Positions 46,656-57,288 of a DNA stretch of 64,000 nucleotides are shown here, piece by piece. Positions within the stretch are counted from its first letter, which is position 1. The number at the start of each line of letters is the position of its first letter. Location of the stretch: positions 620,001 to 684,000 of the forward strand of contig JANEZZ010001678.1 in NCBI GenBank assembly GCA_026122225.1, written 5' to 3'. Source of the stretch: Heloderma charlesbogerti (Eukaryota > Chordata > Lepidosauria > Squamata > Helodermatidae). A program made the translations under genes and the position numbers. The notes below the pieces were generated by a model. It was not told where the DNA came from. It saw only the letters and a program-made list of their open reading frames with translations, and did no database searches.

Positions 46656-47128
46656 CCCCTTCATGGATCACTGCCTTGTTGTGGCGAAGGGGCTTGCGTA
46701 ACTCAGTGAAGCCATAAGCTATGCCGTGCAGGGCCACCCAAGATGGACAGGTCATGGCGGAGAGTTCTGACAAAATGTGGTCCACTGGAGAAGGAAATGG
46801 CAACCCACTCCAGTATTCTTGCCAAGAAAACCCCATGGAACGTATCACAAGGCTAAAAGATATGATGCCGGAAGATGAGCCCCTCAGGTCGGAAGGTGTC
46901 CAATATGCTACTGGGGAAGAGCAGAGGGTATTTCCAAGTAGCGTCAGAAAGAGTGAAGCGGCTGGGCCAAACCCGAAAGGACACTCAGCTGTGGATGTGT
47001 CTGGTGGTGAAAAGAAAATCCGATGCTGTAAAGACGCTCCGGGAGAGAGCGCAGGACAGGAAGGCCTGGCGTGCTATGGTCCATGGGGTCACGAAGAGTC
47101 GGACACGACTGAACGACTGAACAACAAA
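46656..47128 (+). mobile_element. Internally deleted BovB derivative inside the L1
   Basis: About 380 bases of the BovB 5' leader are joined directly to the last 90 bases of BovB, with everything between missing. The join is at TGCTGTAAAG|ACGCTCCGGG (about 47030). It has an 11-bp duplication AAGAATAAGTG (46645-46655 and 47129-47139), so it inserted already in this form. It resembles a SINE-like non-autonomous derivative of BovB and has no enzyme domains. Confidence 0.88.
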
Positions 47129-47699
47129 AAGAATAAGTGTCTCATTGGACACTTGGTGGGCCCGGATTTGGAAAATTGTCTTAACAGAAAAGCTAACAAA
47201 TAAGTTATTAATGGCAAAAGGAAGTAGGAAACAAGATACATTTACTATGGATTGGTATCAATTTATTATGTATGTTGGCAATACTCAACTTCATGACACT
47301 CTGCCTGTAGCATATATCTGCCTCTCTGGTTTATGTGAACAATGTATTCTATAATTTTCTGCCTTATTATAATTTTTGATATGCCTGGACTATTGCAGGT
47401 AAGGGGGTTGGAAAATAAATAAATAATTAAGAAATGGGTGTACCTGCAGCAAAAAATAATGATACAATACAATAAAATAAAGTTAGGTTTTCTGCACAAC
47501 TACTGTATGTTATATGCAACTCTACAGTATGAGCACATTCAGTTATCGAAATTTTTACTTAAGAATTCTGATGTTTGATTAAAAAAACCCCCACCGTTTT
47601 CCTATATTGCCCAGTATTTTCCCCAACTCTTGGAACCTAGGTATTAAGGTCTATAATACTCTAAAAACTTTTTACTGGAATATTTATGGCTTCATGTGA

Positions 47700-48790
47700 T
47701 TTGAAGTCGCAGTAAGTTCGGACATAACACTAAACCATGGTATGGTTTATTGAATTTGGCTTGATGTCACGTTTGAACCTATCCCCATGAACAAACCATG
47801 GTTTGTTAACCAGCTAAAAACCACAATTAGACATCATGGTTGGTTGTTGGCTTATGAAGTCTGGCTTGTTTAAATCATGGCTTGTCATGTCTGAACCCAG
47901 AACTGTGGCTGATTTGAAGGAGGTTGGAATAACTTGGTTAGCATGGTATCAAGTAGGTATGTTCATCGGAAGAGAGGATTTCAAACAACAGGCCCTAAGA
48001 AATTTAACACCATTTGAATCTATACTCAAACTCCTAGGCAAGGGGGAGAAAGGCCTGGTGTCACTTATTTACAGAGTTCTAATTGATTTAGATATGGCTT
48101 ATACTTGGCTTGTTTGATATGTTGTCTATCATGAAACAGGCACCTAGCAAGAGCAGCCTGAAAATGAAATTGCTCTGAAGGTTGGCAAAATGGGTGGGTG
48201 AGAAACAAACCTGAAATAGGGAAAACAAGCCATGGTTTGTTTGCTCATCTGTAAGACAATTCTTGACTTGGTTCACATATGACAACAAATCATTTAATTA
48301 AACCATGGTTTATTGATTGTGAGTTGTTATATGTGAATCCAGAGTTATGGGTTAACTATGGGTTAGTAACCATGAACATCCCACAAAGAGAACCCATTTG
48401 GGGGGGGGTTGTGAATTGTCTGTTGTTTAAACCATTATGTGCAAACCCAGAATCATGGGTTGTTCATGAGCTGTTTCACCAGGGTAGAGAGGCAGTAAGC
48501 AAGAGTGGTAAAAAAACTGAGGCTATTTACATGTCAATACTGCAGTACTGCAAAAGCAGTTGGGAAACAGGGAGGGAGTGGGTGAAGGAGGATGGAAACA
48601 AACATCCCAAGAATTGAGAAAGCAAACCATGTTTTGTTATATCATCTGCCACAGAAATCTTGGGTAGGGCAACAAACCATGGCTTAAATAAACCATGGGT
48701 GACCGTCAGGTGAGAACTAGGTCCATGGCTAAAGCAACAAAACTTGGTTAATATCAACCATGGCTTAGTGTTATTTGCGCAAAGCCCAAA
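47700..48790. repeat. CCATGG-centred palindromic repeat region
   Basis: At least ten short palindromes around CCATGG or CATGG occur here, such as ACAAACCATGGTTTGTTAAC (47794), ACAAGCCATGGTTTGTTTGC (48227), TAAACCATGGTTTATTGATT (48299) and AACAAACCATGGCTTAAATA (48671). TGAACCCAGA or CAAACCCAGAATCATGGG recur between them. It looks like one or more DNA-transposon-type repeats with subterminal palindromes. A copied L1 piece is embedded at 47907-48097. Confidence 0.7.
47907..48097 (+). repeat. 191-bp copy of L1 internal sequence outside the L1
   Basis: Near-identical to 46027-46217, in the same orientation, 1880 bases away. It begins and ends abruptly within the CCATGG repeat region and lacks an L1 3' end or poly-A. 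Confidence 0.9.
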
Positions 48791-49399
48791 AATGACAGGA
48801 TCCTCAATAAGAAATCAACAAAAACACACACAAGGTGCAAGGAACCTTACAGAACTGCAAAATACCAATATATATGGTGTATAAAAAGGAGTATGTTTAT
48901 AATAAATTAAGGACAATTAAGGCACAAAATTACAGAAGATGTCATGATACCAATGCATATAGATCATATCAATCATGGCAGTCATACAAGTCAACGGAAC
49001 CTGTTCAACTCAGGATAGTCTTCCTCAGGAACTATGTAGACCAATTTTCTTAGTTTTATATATGTAATGAAATACAGAATCTAATATCTCAAGCAAAAAT
49101 TCCACTTCCTAAATATTATAGGTATTCAGTGCTGTACTGGGCAATTCAATGAGGCCAATTAGCCAAGTATATTGTAGATTGTAATTCATCCGGAGAAAAC
49201 TTTAATAACTTCTTAAACTTGAGAACTCTGAAAGAAAAACAAATATACAATTGCCATAAACTAAAAATAATTTTCACCTGATTTTCTCCAACTTGCTCTT
49301 TCCCCAGAATGGATTTGTGCTCCAAAGACCAGCCACTAACATAAGAGATAATGCCCCCAAAGCAGCCATAAATCAGTAAGTGGAATTGGCTGTATATCT
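48791..49399. other. Unrecognised stretch next to the Penelope-like element
   Basis: AT-rich. It may include the 3' untranslated end of the Penelope-like element, but no end could be fixed. Confidence 0.35.
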
Positions 49400-49700
49400 A
49401 AACAAGCAGTTCCCAGTTTAAGGACATATCAAACAAGATGCTTACAAAATACGCTGTCAAATCACTCTTTCGTTCAAACCTGTAGGGGGCAAAGAATTAA
49501 AAGTAAATATCCAGAATGCTGGATAACAAAAGCCTGTCCATATCAATTCCATTCTACAAGTGTGATCTCAGGTGCTCAATCACAAAGAAAGAGAAATCTT
49601 TGTGAGATTTTGGAATGCCATGAGATACAACAGCAGCATCTATAACCTTTCTTAGTTTTACTATGATATTCAGGTATCCTAATTTTCAAAGACCTAACAG
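49400..49700 (-). mobile_element. Penelope-like element, C-terminal GIY-YIG part
   Basis: Minus-strand readings give RSLKIRIPEYHSKTKKG next to the BovB junction and AFWIFTFNSLPPTGLNER near 49470-49520. The second is the typical end of Penelope-like proteins, A-F-W-I-x-x-L-x-x-L-x-P-x-G-L-N-E. Frameshifts lie between them. This is the downstream half of the element whose RT part is at 52907-53990. Confidence 0.78.
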
Positions 49701-52700
49701 ACCCCTTCATGGATCACTGCCTTGTTGTGGCGAAGGGGCTTGCGTAACTCAGTGAAGCCATAAGCTATGCCGTGCAGGGCCACCCAAGACGGACAGGTCA
49801 TGGCAGAGAGTTCTGACAAAATGTGGTCCACTGGAGAAGGAAATGGCAACCCACTCCAGTATTCTTGCCAAGAAAACCCCATGGAACGTATCACAAGGCT
49901 AAAAGAGATGACGCCGGAAGATGAGCCCCTCAGGTCGGAAGGTGTCCAATATGCTACTGGGGAAGAGCAGAGGGTATTTCCAAGTAGCGCCAGAAAGAGT
50001 GAAGCGGCTGGGCCAAACCCGAAAGGACACTCAGCTGTGGATGTGTCTGGTGGTGAAAAGAAAATCCGATGCTGTAAAGAACAATATTGTTTAGGAACCT
50101 GGAATGTCAGATCAATGAATCAAGGTAAGCTGGAGGTGGTCAAACATGAGATGGCAAGATTGAACATCGACATCTTGGGAATCAGCGAACTCAAATGGAC
50201 AGGCATGGGCGAATTTAATTCAGGTGACCATCATATCTACTACTGTGGGCAAGAATCCCTTAGAAGAAATGGAGTAGCACTCATAGTCAACAAAAGGGTG
50301 GGAAAAGCCGTACTGGGGTACAATCTTAAAAATGATAGAATGATCTCAGTACGAATCCAAGGCAAACCATTCAACATCACAGTAATTCAAGTCTATGCCC
50401 CAACCACTGATGCCAAAGAAGCTGAGGTTGATCAGTTCTATGAAGACCTACAACACCTTCTAGAACTAACACCAAAAAAAGATGTCCTCTTCATCATAGG
50501 GGATTGGAATGCTAAAGTAGGAAGTCAAGAAATCACCAGGATAACAGGCAGGCATGGCCTTGGTGTACAAAATGAAGCAGGACAAAAGCTAATAGAGTTT
50601 TGCCAAGAGAACACGCTAATCATAGCAAACACTCTTTTCCAACAGCACAAGAGACGACTCTACACATGGACATCACCAGATGGTCAGTATCGAAATCAGA
50701 TTGATTATGTCCTTTGCAGCCAAAGATGGAGAAGCTCCATACAGTCAGTAAAAACAAGACCTGGAGCTGACTGTGGCTCAGATCATGAGCTTCTTGTTGC
50801 AAAATTTCAGCTTAAATTGAAGAATGTAGGGAAAACCACTAAACCATTCAGGTATGACCTCAATCATATCCCTTATGAATATACAGTGGAGGTGAGGAAT
50901 AGATTTCAGGGATTAGACCTGATAGACAGAGTGCCTGAGGAACTATGGACGGAAGTCCGTAACATTGTTCAGGAGGCAGCAACTCAATCCATCCCAAAGA
51001 AAAAGAAATGCAAGAAAGCCAAGTGGCTGTCTGATGAGGCTTTACAAGTAGCTGAGGAAAGAAGGGAAGCAAAAAGCAAGGGAGAAAGGGGAAGATATAT
51101 CCAACTGAATGCAGAGTTCCAGAGAATAGCAAGGAGAGACAAGAAGGCCTTCTTAAATGAACAGTGCAAAGAAATCGAGGAAAACAACAGAATGGGAAAG
51201 ACTAGAGATCTCTTCAAGAAAATTGGAGATCTCAAGGGAACGTTTTGTGCAAAGACGGGCATGATAAAGGACAAAGAAGGCAGGGACCTAACAGATGCAG
51301 ATGAGATTAAGAAGAGGTGGAAAGAATACACAAAAGAACTATACAGGAAAGATCTGAATATCCCTGATAGCCATGATAGTGCGGTCACTGAACTTGAGCT
51401 GGACATCCTCGAGAGTGAAGGCAAGTGGGCCTTGGGAAGCATTACTAACAACAAAGCTAGCAGAGATGACAGTATTCCAGCTGAGCTATTTAAAATCCTA
51501 AAAGATGATGCTGTTAAAGTGCTGCATTCAATATGCCAACAATTTGGAACACTCAACAGTGGCCGCAAGACTGGAAAAGGTCAGTTTACATTCCAATTCC
51601 AAAGAAGGGCAACGCCAAAGAGTGTTCAAACTACCACACAATTGCGCTCATATGACATGCCAGCAAGGTGATGCTCAAAATCCTACAAGCTAGGCTTCAG
51701 CAGTATGCGAACTGAGAACTACCGGAAGTACAAGCTGGGTTTCAAAGAGGCAGAGGAACTAGAGATCAAATTGCCAACATTCGCTGGATCATGGAGAAAG
51801 CAAGAGAATTCCAGAAAAACGTCTATTTCTGCTTCATTGACTACGCTAAATCCTTTGATTGTGTGGATCACAACAAACTGTGGCAAATTCTTAAAGTGAT
51901 GGGAGTACCAGACCACCTTACCTGTCTCCTGAGAGACCTGTACGAGGGTCAAGAAGCAACAGTCAGAACCAGACATGGAACAACTAAGTGGTTCAAAATT
52001 GGGAAAGGAGTACGACAAGGCTGCATATTGTCACCCTGCTTATTTAATTTATATGCAGAGTACATCATGAGAAATGCTGGGTTGGATGAATCACAGGTCG
52101 GAATTAAGATTGCTGGGAGAATTATCAACAACCTCCGATATGCAGACGATACCACCCTAATGGCAGAAAGCGAAGAGGATCTCAAGAGCCTCTTGTTGAG
52201 GGTGAAAGAGGAGAGTGCAAAAGCTGGTTTGAAACTCAACATTAAAAAAACTAAGATCATGGCATCTGGCCCCATCACTTCCTGGCATATAGAAGGGGAA
52301 GAAATGGAAGCAGTGACAGATTTTACTTTCTTGGGCTCCAGGATCACCACAGACGGTGACTGTAGCCATGAAATTAAAAGACGCTTGCTCCTTGGGAGGA
52401 AAGCTATGGCAAACCTAGACAGCATAGTAAGAAGCAGAGACATCACCTTGCCCACAAAGGTCCATATAATCAAAGCTATGGTTTTCCCAGTAGTAACATA
52501 TGGCTGTGAGAGCTGGACTGTAAGGAAGGCTGAGTGCCGAAGAATCGATGCTTTCGAACTGTGGTGCTGGAGAAGACTCTTACGAGTCCCCTGGACTGCA
52601 AGGAGGTCAAATCAGTCCATCCTAAAGGAAATCAACCCTGAGTGCTCATTGGAAGGACAGATACTGAAGCTCAAATATTTTGGCCACCTAATGCGAAGAG

Positions 52701-52901
52701 AAAACTCTCTGGAAAAGACCCTGATGCTGCGAAAGACTGAAGGCAAAAGGAGAAGGGGACGGCAGAGGATGAGATGGCTAGATAGCATCATGGATGCAAT
52801 GAATATGAACTTGAGCACGCTCCGGGAGAGAGTGCAGGACAGGAAGGCCTGGCGTGCTATGGTCCATGGGGTCACGAAGAGTCGGACACGACTGAACAAC
52901 A
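49701..52901 (+). mobile_element. BovB (RTE-clade) LINE, nearly complete, 3.2 kb
   Basis: Spans the 5' leader (CCCCTTCATGGATCACTGCC) to the CAGTCGTGTCCGACTC-type end and AAC tail. The first frame (to 51671) holds the endonuclease: LGTWNVRSMNQG, ISELKWTGMGEF, IIGDWNAKVG, QIDYVLCSQRW and GSDHELLVAKF carry the expected N, E, D/N and H residues. The second frame (51791 on) holds the RT with GVRQGCILSPCLFNLYAEYI and RYADDTTLMAESEEDL and the MYGCESWT-type C-terminal region. Two lesions separate them: one A lost near 51540 and CGA-to-TGA near 51713, judged against the copy at 30531-33079. A short AACAG repeat flanks the element (49696-49700, 52902-52906). Confidence 0.92.
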
Positions 52902-52906
52902 AACAG

Positions 52907-53990
52907 TTTTTCCCACATACATGTACTTCTAAGTACATATTATAATATAGATAACATGATTATCTATAACGTTATTATGATTAGACATACAGCCTAGTTT
53001 AAGATGCCTACCATCAACCGGATGTATAGATTCCTGAATTTGAAGGGACTGGGGGCAGTTAACACAATGTCCACTTTATACAGGCCTCTAATATCATGAT
53101 TACGAGGGCTAATATGGGAAAGATTAGAGTGTTCAAGAAGGTCCTTGAGGGATGCAGTCCTACAATAACTTACCACTGGTACATTGGCACAACCAAGTAG
53201 ATCATTCACTAAATGCCAATGTCTTCTGATAACTGTATAGATAAAAAATGATAATTGGGAATACTGCAGAGAAAAAAATATCCATGATGCAGAGTGACAT
53301 GATTGTTGAGTAAACAATTGTTGGCGTGTTATTCTGTTTGCTCTTTTTCTCACCTCATGGTTTATCCGAATCAGATATTCTCTATACTGTAATTTTTTAG
53401 CCAAAAATTCCAAATGAGATTTATAATCACTGTAGGATATCGAATTTCACTTAATATGCAAAAATTGGCCATATGGTGGGTTCCACAACATTTGTGGCAG
53501 ATGGTCGCTAGAAGAATGAAGCAAGGTGTTTCTGTCCATAGGTTTAGAGAACAGCCTCACAGTTCATTAATCCAAGAAACAAAATTTGAAAAAAACCCTC
53601 TTCCTCATTGAAAATCAGAAAAACATCATTAATATACTGTAAAAAACAAAAAGGACTACATGCTCCCCCCCCGGATTAGACTGATGGAAGATATATATCC
53701 TCAAAGGCTGCCATAACCACATTGGCAATTGTAGGTGCTGTACTGTTCCCCATGGTCACTCCCTGAATCTGGAGTTAAAAATCATCCTTAAACCTGAAAT
53801 AAGTCTTCTCTAGGACAATGTCAAGAAAATGTAATAGTACATCGGTGGGAGGTGACACCACTTCATGCATCCTCATTAGCAAGTTCTCGAGCCTCTTCAT
53901 GAGAATGTATACAGGGATGTAACATCTAATGTACAAATAATGAGCTTTTCTTCATGAGGCTGTTCCTCACTGTATCTACTTTTGTTTTTG
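52907..53990 (-). mobile_element. Penelope-like element, reverse transcriptase part
   Basis: On the minus strand the order is: LMRMHEVVSPPTDVLLHFLD and LEKTYFRFKDDF (53770-53900), then GVTMGNSTAPTIANVVM (53715-53770). QYINDVFLIFNE follows near 53620, where the RT catalytic box would read YIDD. Then come FFIYTVIRRHWHLVNDLL and ASLKDLLEHSNLS (53120-53240), and last YMYVGKT (52907-52927), the start of a GIY-YIG nuclease. This order, RT then GIY-YIG, is that of Penelope-like elements. Stops and frameshifts show it is dead. Confidence 0.82.
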
Positions 53991-55470
53991 TTGCAGAACT
54001 GAAATATGAGCTCTACACAAAGAGATTTTCCTTTCCTGCTTTTCTGCTAACTAATCTCTAGGTGGTGCTGTACTAAAGCAGAATATTGCAGTTACACAAG
54101 TAGGAAAATACCTTTTCTTTCGCTTTCAGAAATAGTACTCCACTTTCCCTGCTCTAAAACCCCCTCAGGGAAGTGCTCTTAAAAAACAGAAGTGAAACTG
54201 GAGGACCACAATGTCATCGAAAGTACACATAAATAACCATGAGTAAGGAATCACAAGCACACAATAAATGCCTTGTGTAGAAAAGTTCAATACCTTCTCT
54301 ACTGATCTTAAAACTTTCTATCTCCGAAATGAAATCAGAATTGTCCCTTGCACAGGAATGGTTCCAAGGCACAAAAGGGCAAAGTTTTTGAGGATGAATG
54401 AAAAACACATGTGTGGGGTTTTTTTGTTGATTGATTATATAGTGTTATGTGTGAACATACCTGAGTTAACTCAGGGGGCCAACTAGCAATGCAGCCATCC
54501 ACAACAAGCAACTTTTTTTTTTTAAATTACAGGATTTAAAAACCAAAACCAAAATCCAATGTATTTGTAAAATACTTCCAAGTATTTATAGTAAAAAAGA
54601 TAAGATTTTGTTTACTAGAACGTAAAATATTTATTACGTAATAAAATATTTTTCTTAAATTTATTGAAATCATAGTCTTTTGATTGGAATACAAAATATG
54701 TTGATTTTACTTGTTAATGGTTTCCAATTTTTGTGATTACATAATTTGTATACTTTTCTGTACATTTGTGGAATAAAACATTTTAGGTATTTTTGCCCTG
54801 ACTTTTATTTTTTGTGTTTGTTTTGTGGTTAGGGATAATTTTTTGTCATTTATGTTTGTAAAATAATTTCAGCATAAAATCTGTAGAATATTTTATAAAC
54901 TGCAAAGTTTACAAAACTGGATGAAAAGTCACCTTTAAATGTCTGTAAGAAAATAATGGACCTGATGAGGAAGAAGCATTCAGTGGTTTCCAAAAGGGGT
55001 CAGGGGATTTCCACAGGGGCAATGCCCAAAACCTCCTGAGTGATGAAGGGCTCGTTGTTTCCTTTGCCAGTGGCATCAGGTGAACTGGGACTGGAGGGGC
55101 AGAATGCGGGTCACCATGGCAGAGCCAACTAGTCTATTGAATTCACAGCAACCACATAATGCCACATAAAAAGTAAACTGATGCACATGAACTGTAGACC
55201 ATTGCCAACAAGCAGAGTGATGGATGAGGGTGGGGGATATCCTCAGAGCAACACAGAAAAGCAGTCTTTTGAATTCACAGGAGTCAGCAACCCACATCAC
55301 AGAAACCCATACAACACTCTCTACATCTTGTTAGAATCCATTGCTCAGGAAAAGGAAACTGAGGCAAACACATTAATATAAAGATCAGGAGTTCAAAGCC
55401 AAAGTTTCTGGGGAGGATTAAAAAAAAATGAAGCCAGAGGCCAACACAAGCTTTTAAAAATGGAGTACAG
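53991..55470. other. Intergenic stretch, no gene recognised
   Basis: Very AT-rich between 54500 and 54950. No coding similarity or repeat ends identified. Confidence 0.4.
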
Positions 55471-55477
55471 GGCCTAG

Positions 55478-55680
55478 AGCTGCACCTGAGCCCTAAAAAC
55501 TAATTTAGACAGCCCAGAGCCCTAAACATTAATGTACAGAGCCCAGAGCCCTAAATGTAATTTACAGAGCCTAGACCACTAAACAGAAATTCACACAATA
55601 TAGAGCTGTACTCAAGCTCTATAAACTAATTTACAGGGCCTATAGCCCTAAAAATTAATGTACAGAGCCTGCATCCAAGT
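55478..55680. repeat. Imperfect minisatellite, unit about 30 bp
   Basis: Five to six decayed units of the type ACAGAGCCCAGAGCCCTAAA followed by an AT-rich spacer (ATTAATGT or TGTAATTT). The clearest units are at 55510-55600 and the last near 55660. Confidence 0.7.
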
Positions 55681-56047
55681 TGTAAAAAATAAAAATAAAA
55701 CAACCTACTTTCTGGCTAGTACTGTTGTTTGCTGAAGATCTGGAAAGATTCAAGCTGGCTGCCCTGCTAGCAAGCTGCTCCCCCACCCCCACCCTACTTT
55801 CTCTCTTGCACACAGAACTCACAAGCAAAGATTAAACAAACACACACCCTTATTTTGCTCAGCCTGCTTCTGCTACCATGTATGCTGCTGTGGTATCCTA
55901 GCTGCAACTATGCAACTTAGTTTAGTTTATTGATGATTTAGCAGCCAGCTGCTTGCAGAAGGAACTATACTGTAAAAGGACATTTAAAGGGTACTATTAC
56001 TTTCCCGATGTGCTGTTGGTTATTCCTGCCAGCGTACCTGCAATACT
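55681..56047. other. Intergenic stretch, no gene recognised
   Basis: No feature identified before the BovB tail fragment. Confidence 0.4.
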
Positions 56048-56272
56048 GGATACTACCCAGAGAAAACTCACTGGAAAAGTCACTGATGCTGGGAAAGATT
56101 GAAGGCAAAAGGAGAAGGGGACGGCAGAGGATAAGATGGCTAGATAGCATCACCGAAGCAATGAATATGAACTTGAGCACGCTCCGGGAGAGAGCGCAAG
56201 ACAGGAAGGCCTGGCGTGCTATGGTCCACAGGGTCATGAAGAGTCGGACACGACTGAATGACTGAACAACAA
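56048..56272 (+). mobile_element. BovB 3'-end fragment
   Basis: Encodes RENSLEKSLMLGKIEGKRRR and RAQDRKAWRAMVHRVMKSRT in plus orientation and ends with the AAC tail. It is the last 210 bases of BovB; no clear target duplication was found. Confidence 0.85.
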
Positions 56273-57280
56273 CACAAGTCCCACACATCCCAACAGAACT
56301 ACTATGAGTACGTTCTGAAGATTCAAGTCCTTATTCATTCATCAGTTAAGTTGATCATAACAGCATAAACAAACTGTTTTTTGTAGTGTTATAAAAAAGA
56401 AATGCATATATTTAGCTCTATGAGGAGCTTAGACGTAATTATATGCCGATAGCTATATACATGATATATTAATTATATACAGGCTGTAGATTCAAACGAT
56501 TTGCACTATCATGTTTCATTTACTAGACAGTACAGCAAGGCATAAATCTAGTAATTCCTAAGATGAAAACTCACCTGATCATCATTTCCTATCTCAGAAT
56601 GTAAGCCATCTCTGCCATTGCAACTTGAAGGCAACTTGTAAGAAACTGTCTCTACAATTAATCCAAACAGCTGCTGTCAGGAAGTTTGTTTTACCAGGAC
56701 TCTGGGGCTAAACAAAGTAGGTAGAGAGAAGGCAAAGTCCATTTTTCATAGTTTGGCAGGAATATGACAGTGTTTTGGAAGTAGATTCAGAACCAAACCA
56801 TGGGAGGGATGTGGGATATCCTGACTGTTTTTTTTAAAAAAAATCATAATGGCATTTGTCCAAGTCAAGAAGAACAACTGCTGACATTTATTCCACAGAG
56901 ATATAGAGGAATATGGATAGAATCAATCTACCCTACAAATTGGTACCAAACCAGGGAAATATAGTTTAATCTATAGCTAGGCTGATATAGCTAGGTCACT
57001 TTCACAGCTAGAAAAAGATGAGAAAAACCAGCTTTTGGACTGAAGGTAAGCTGGGACTCGCTAGTATGAGGCCCCAGGACCCAAGTACAGATTGAATGTA
57101 CTGAGCATGTGTAGAATGCCTATTTGTCAGTGGCATGGCATTCAGGCAAGTCTGAGCCATGGGCCCTCCCATTAATAAATCAGGCATTAAGGAGACAATG
57201 AACTAGAACACTAGGAATCCTTTACAATGCTAATAAGTAGCAAGGGTGTCATGTAGATGTCACCATTTCTAGATGCAAAA
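56273..57280. other. Downstream flank of the gamma-B pseudogene
   Basis: No coding similarity or repeat identified. Confidence 0.4.
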
Positions 57281-57288
57281 CTTACCTT
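57281..57288 (-). other. Intact splice donor of the gamma-B pseudogene
   Basis: Reads GAGAAG|GTAAGT on the minus strand, a full consensus donor, although the exon before it is broken in several places. Confidence 0.7.

Larger units (their letters stand above)
44570..47425 (+). mobile_element. L1-clade LINE, 3' half, interrupted by a BovB derivative
   Basis: Plus-strand pieces of L1 reverse transcriptase: KPGKNPLKMDSYRPILLLNN, LVHADQYGFLPGRFIADHVQ, LALDLYKAFDCVNWSFLKNF (44620-44915), GTKQGCLLSPILFTLVIECL (45020-45080), and YADN where the catalytic YADD is expected (45145). The C-terminal part follows: LPKLTYLFYVLPLELQY and GGWGIPNLILYYESYQLHHL (45500-45730). Several frameshifts and stops. The end near 47425 is an AATAAATAAATAA tail. 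A BovB-derived insert lies at 46656-47128. Confidence 0.85.

Noticed and set aside
47700..48790. A CRISPR-like or tandem array, because short repeats recur
   Set aside because: Spacing is irregular, repeats are palindromic and diverged, and the genome is a vertebrate; it is interspersed repeat DNA.
52994..53413. A host gene of 139 codons on the minus strand
   Set aside because: Its blocks match the C-terminal RT part of Penelope-like elements and continue an element-wide order of motifs.
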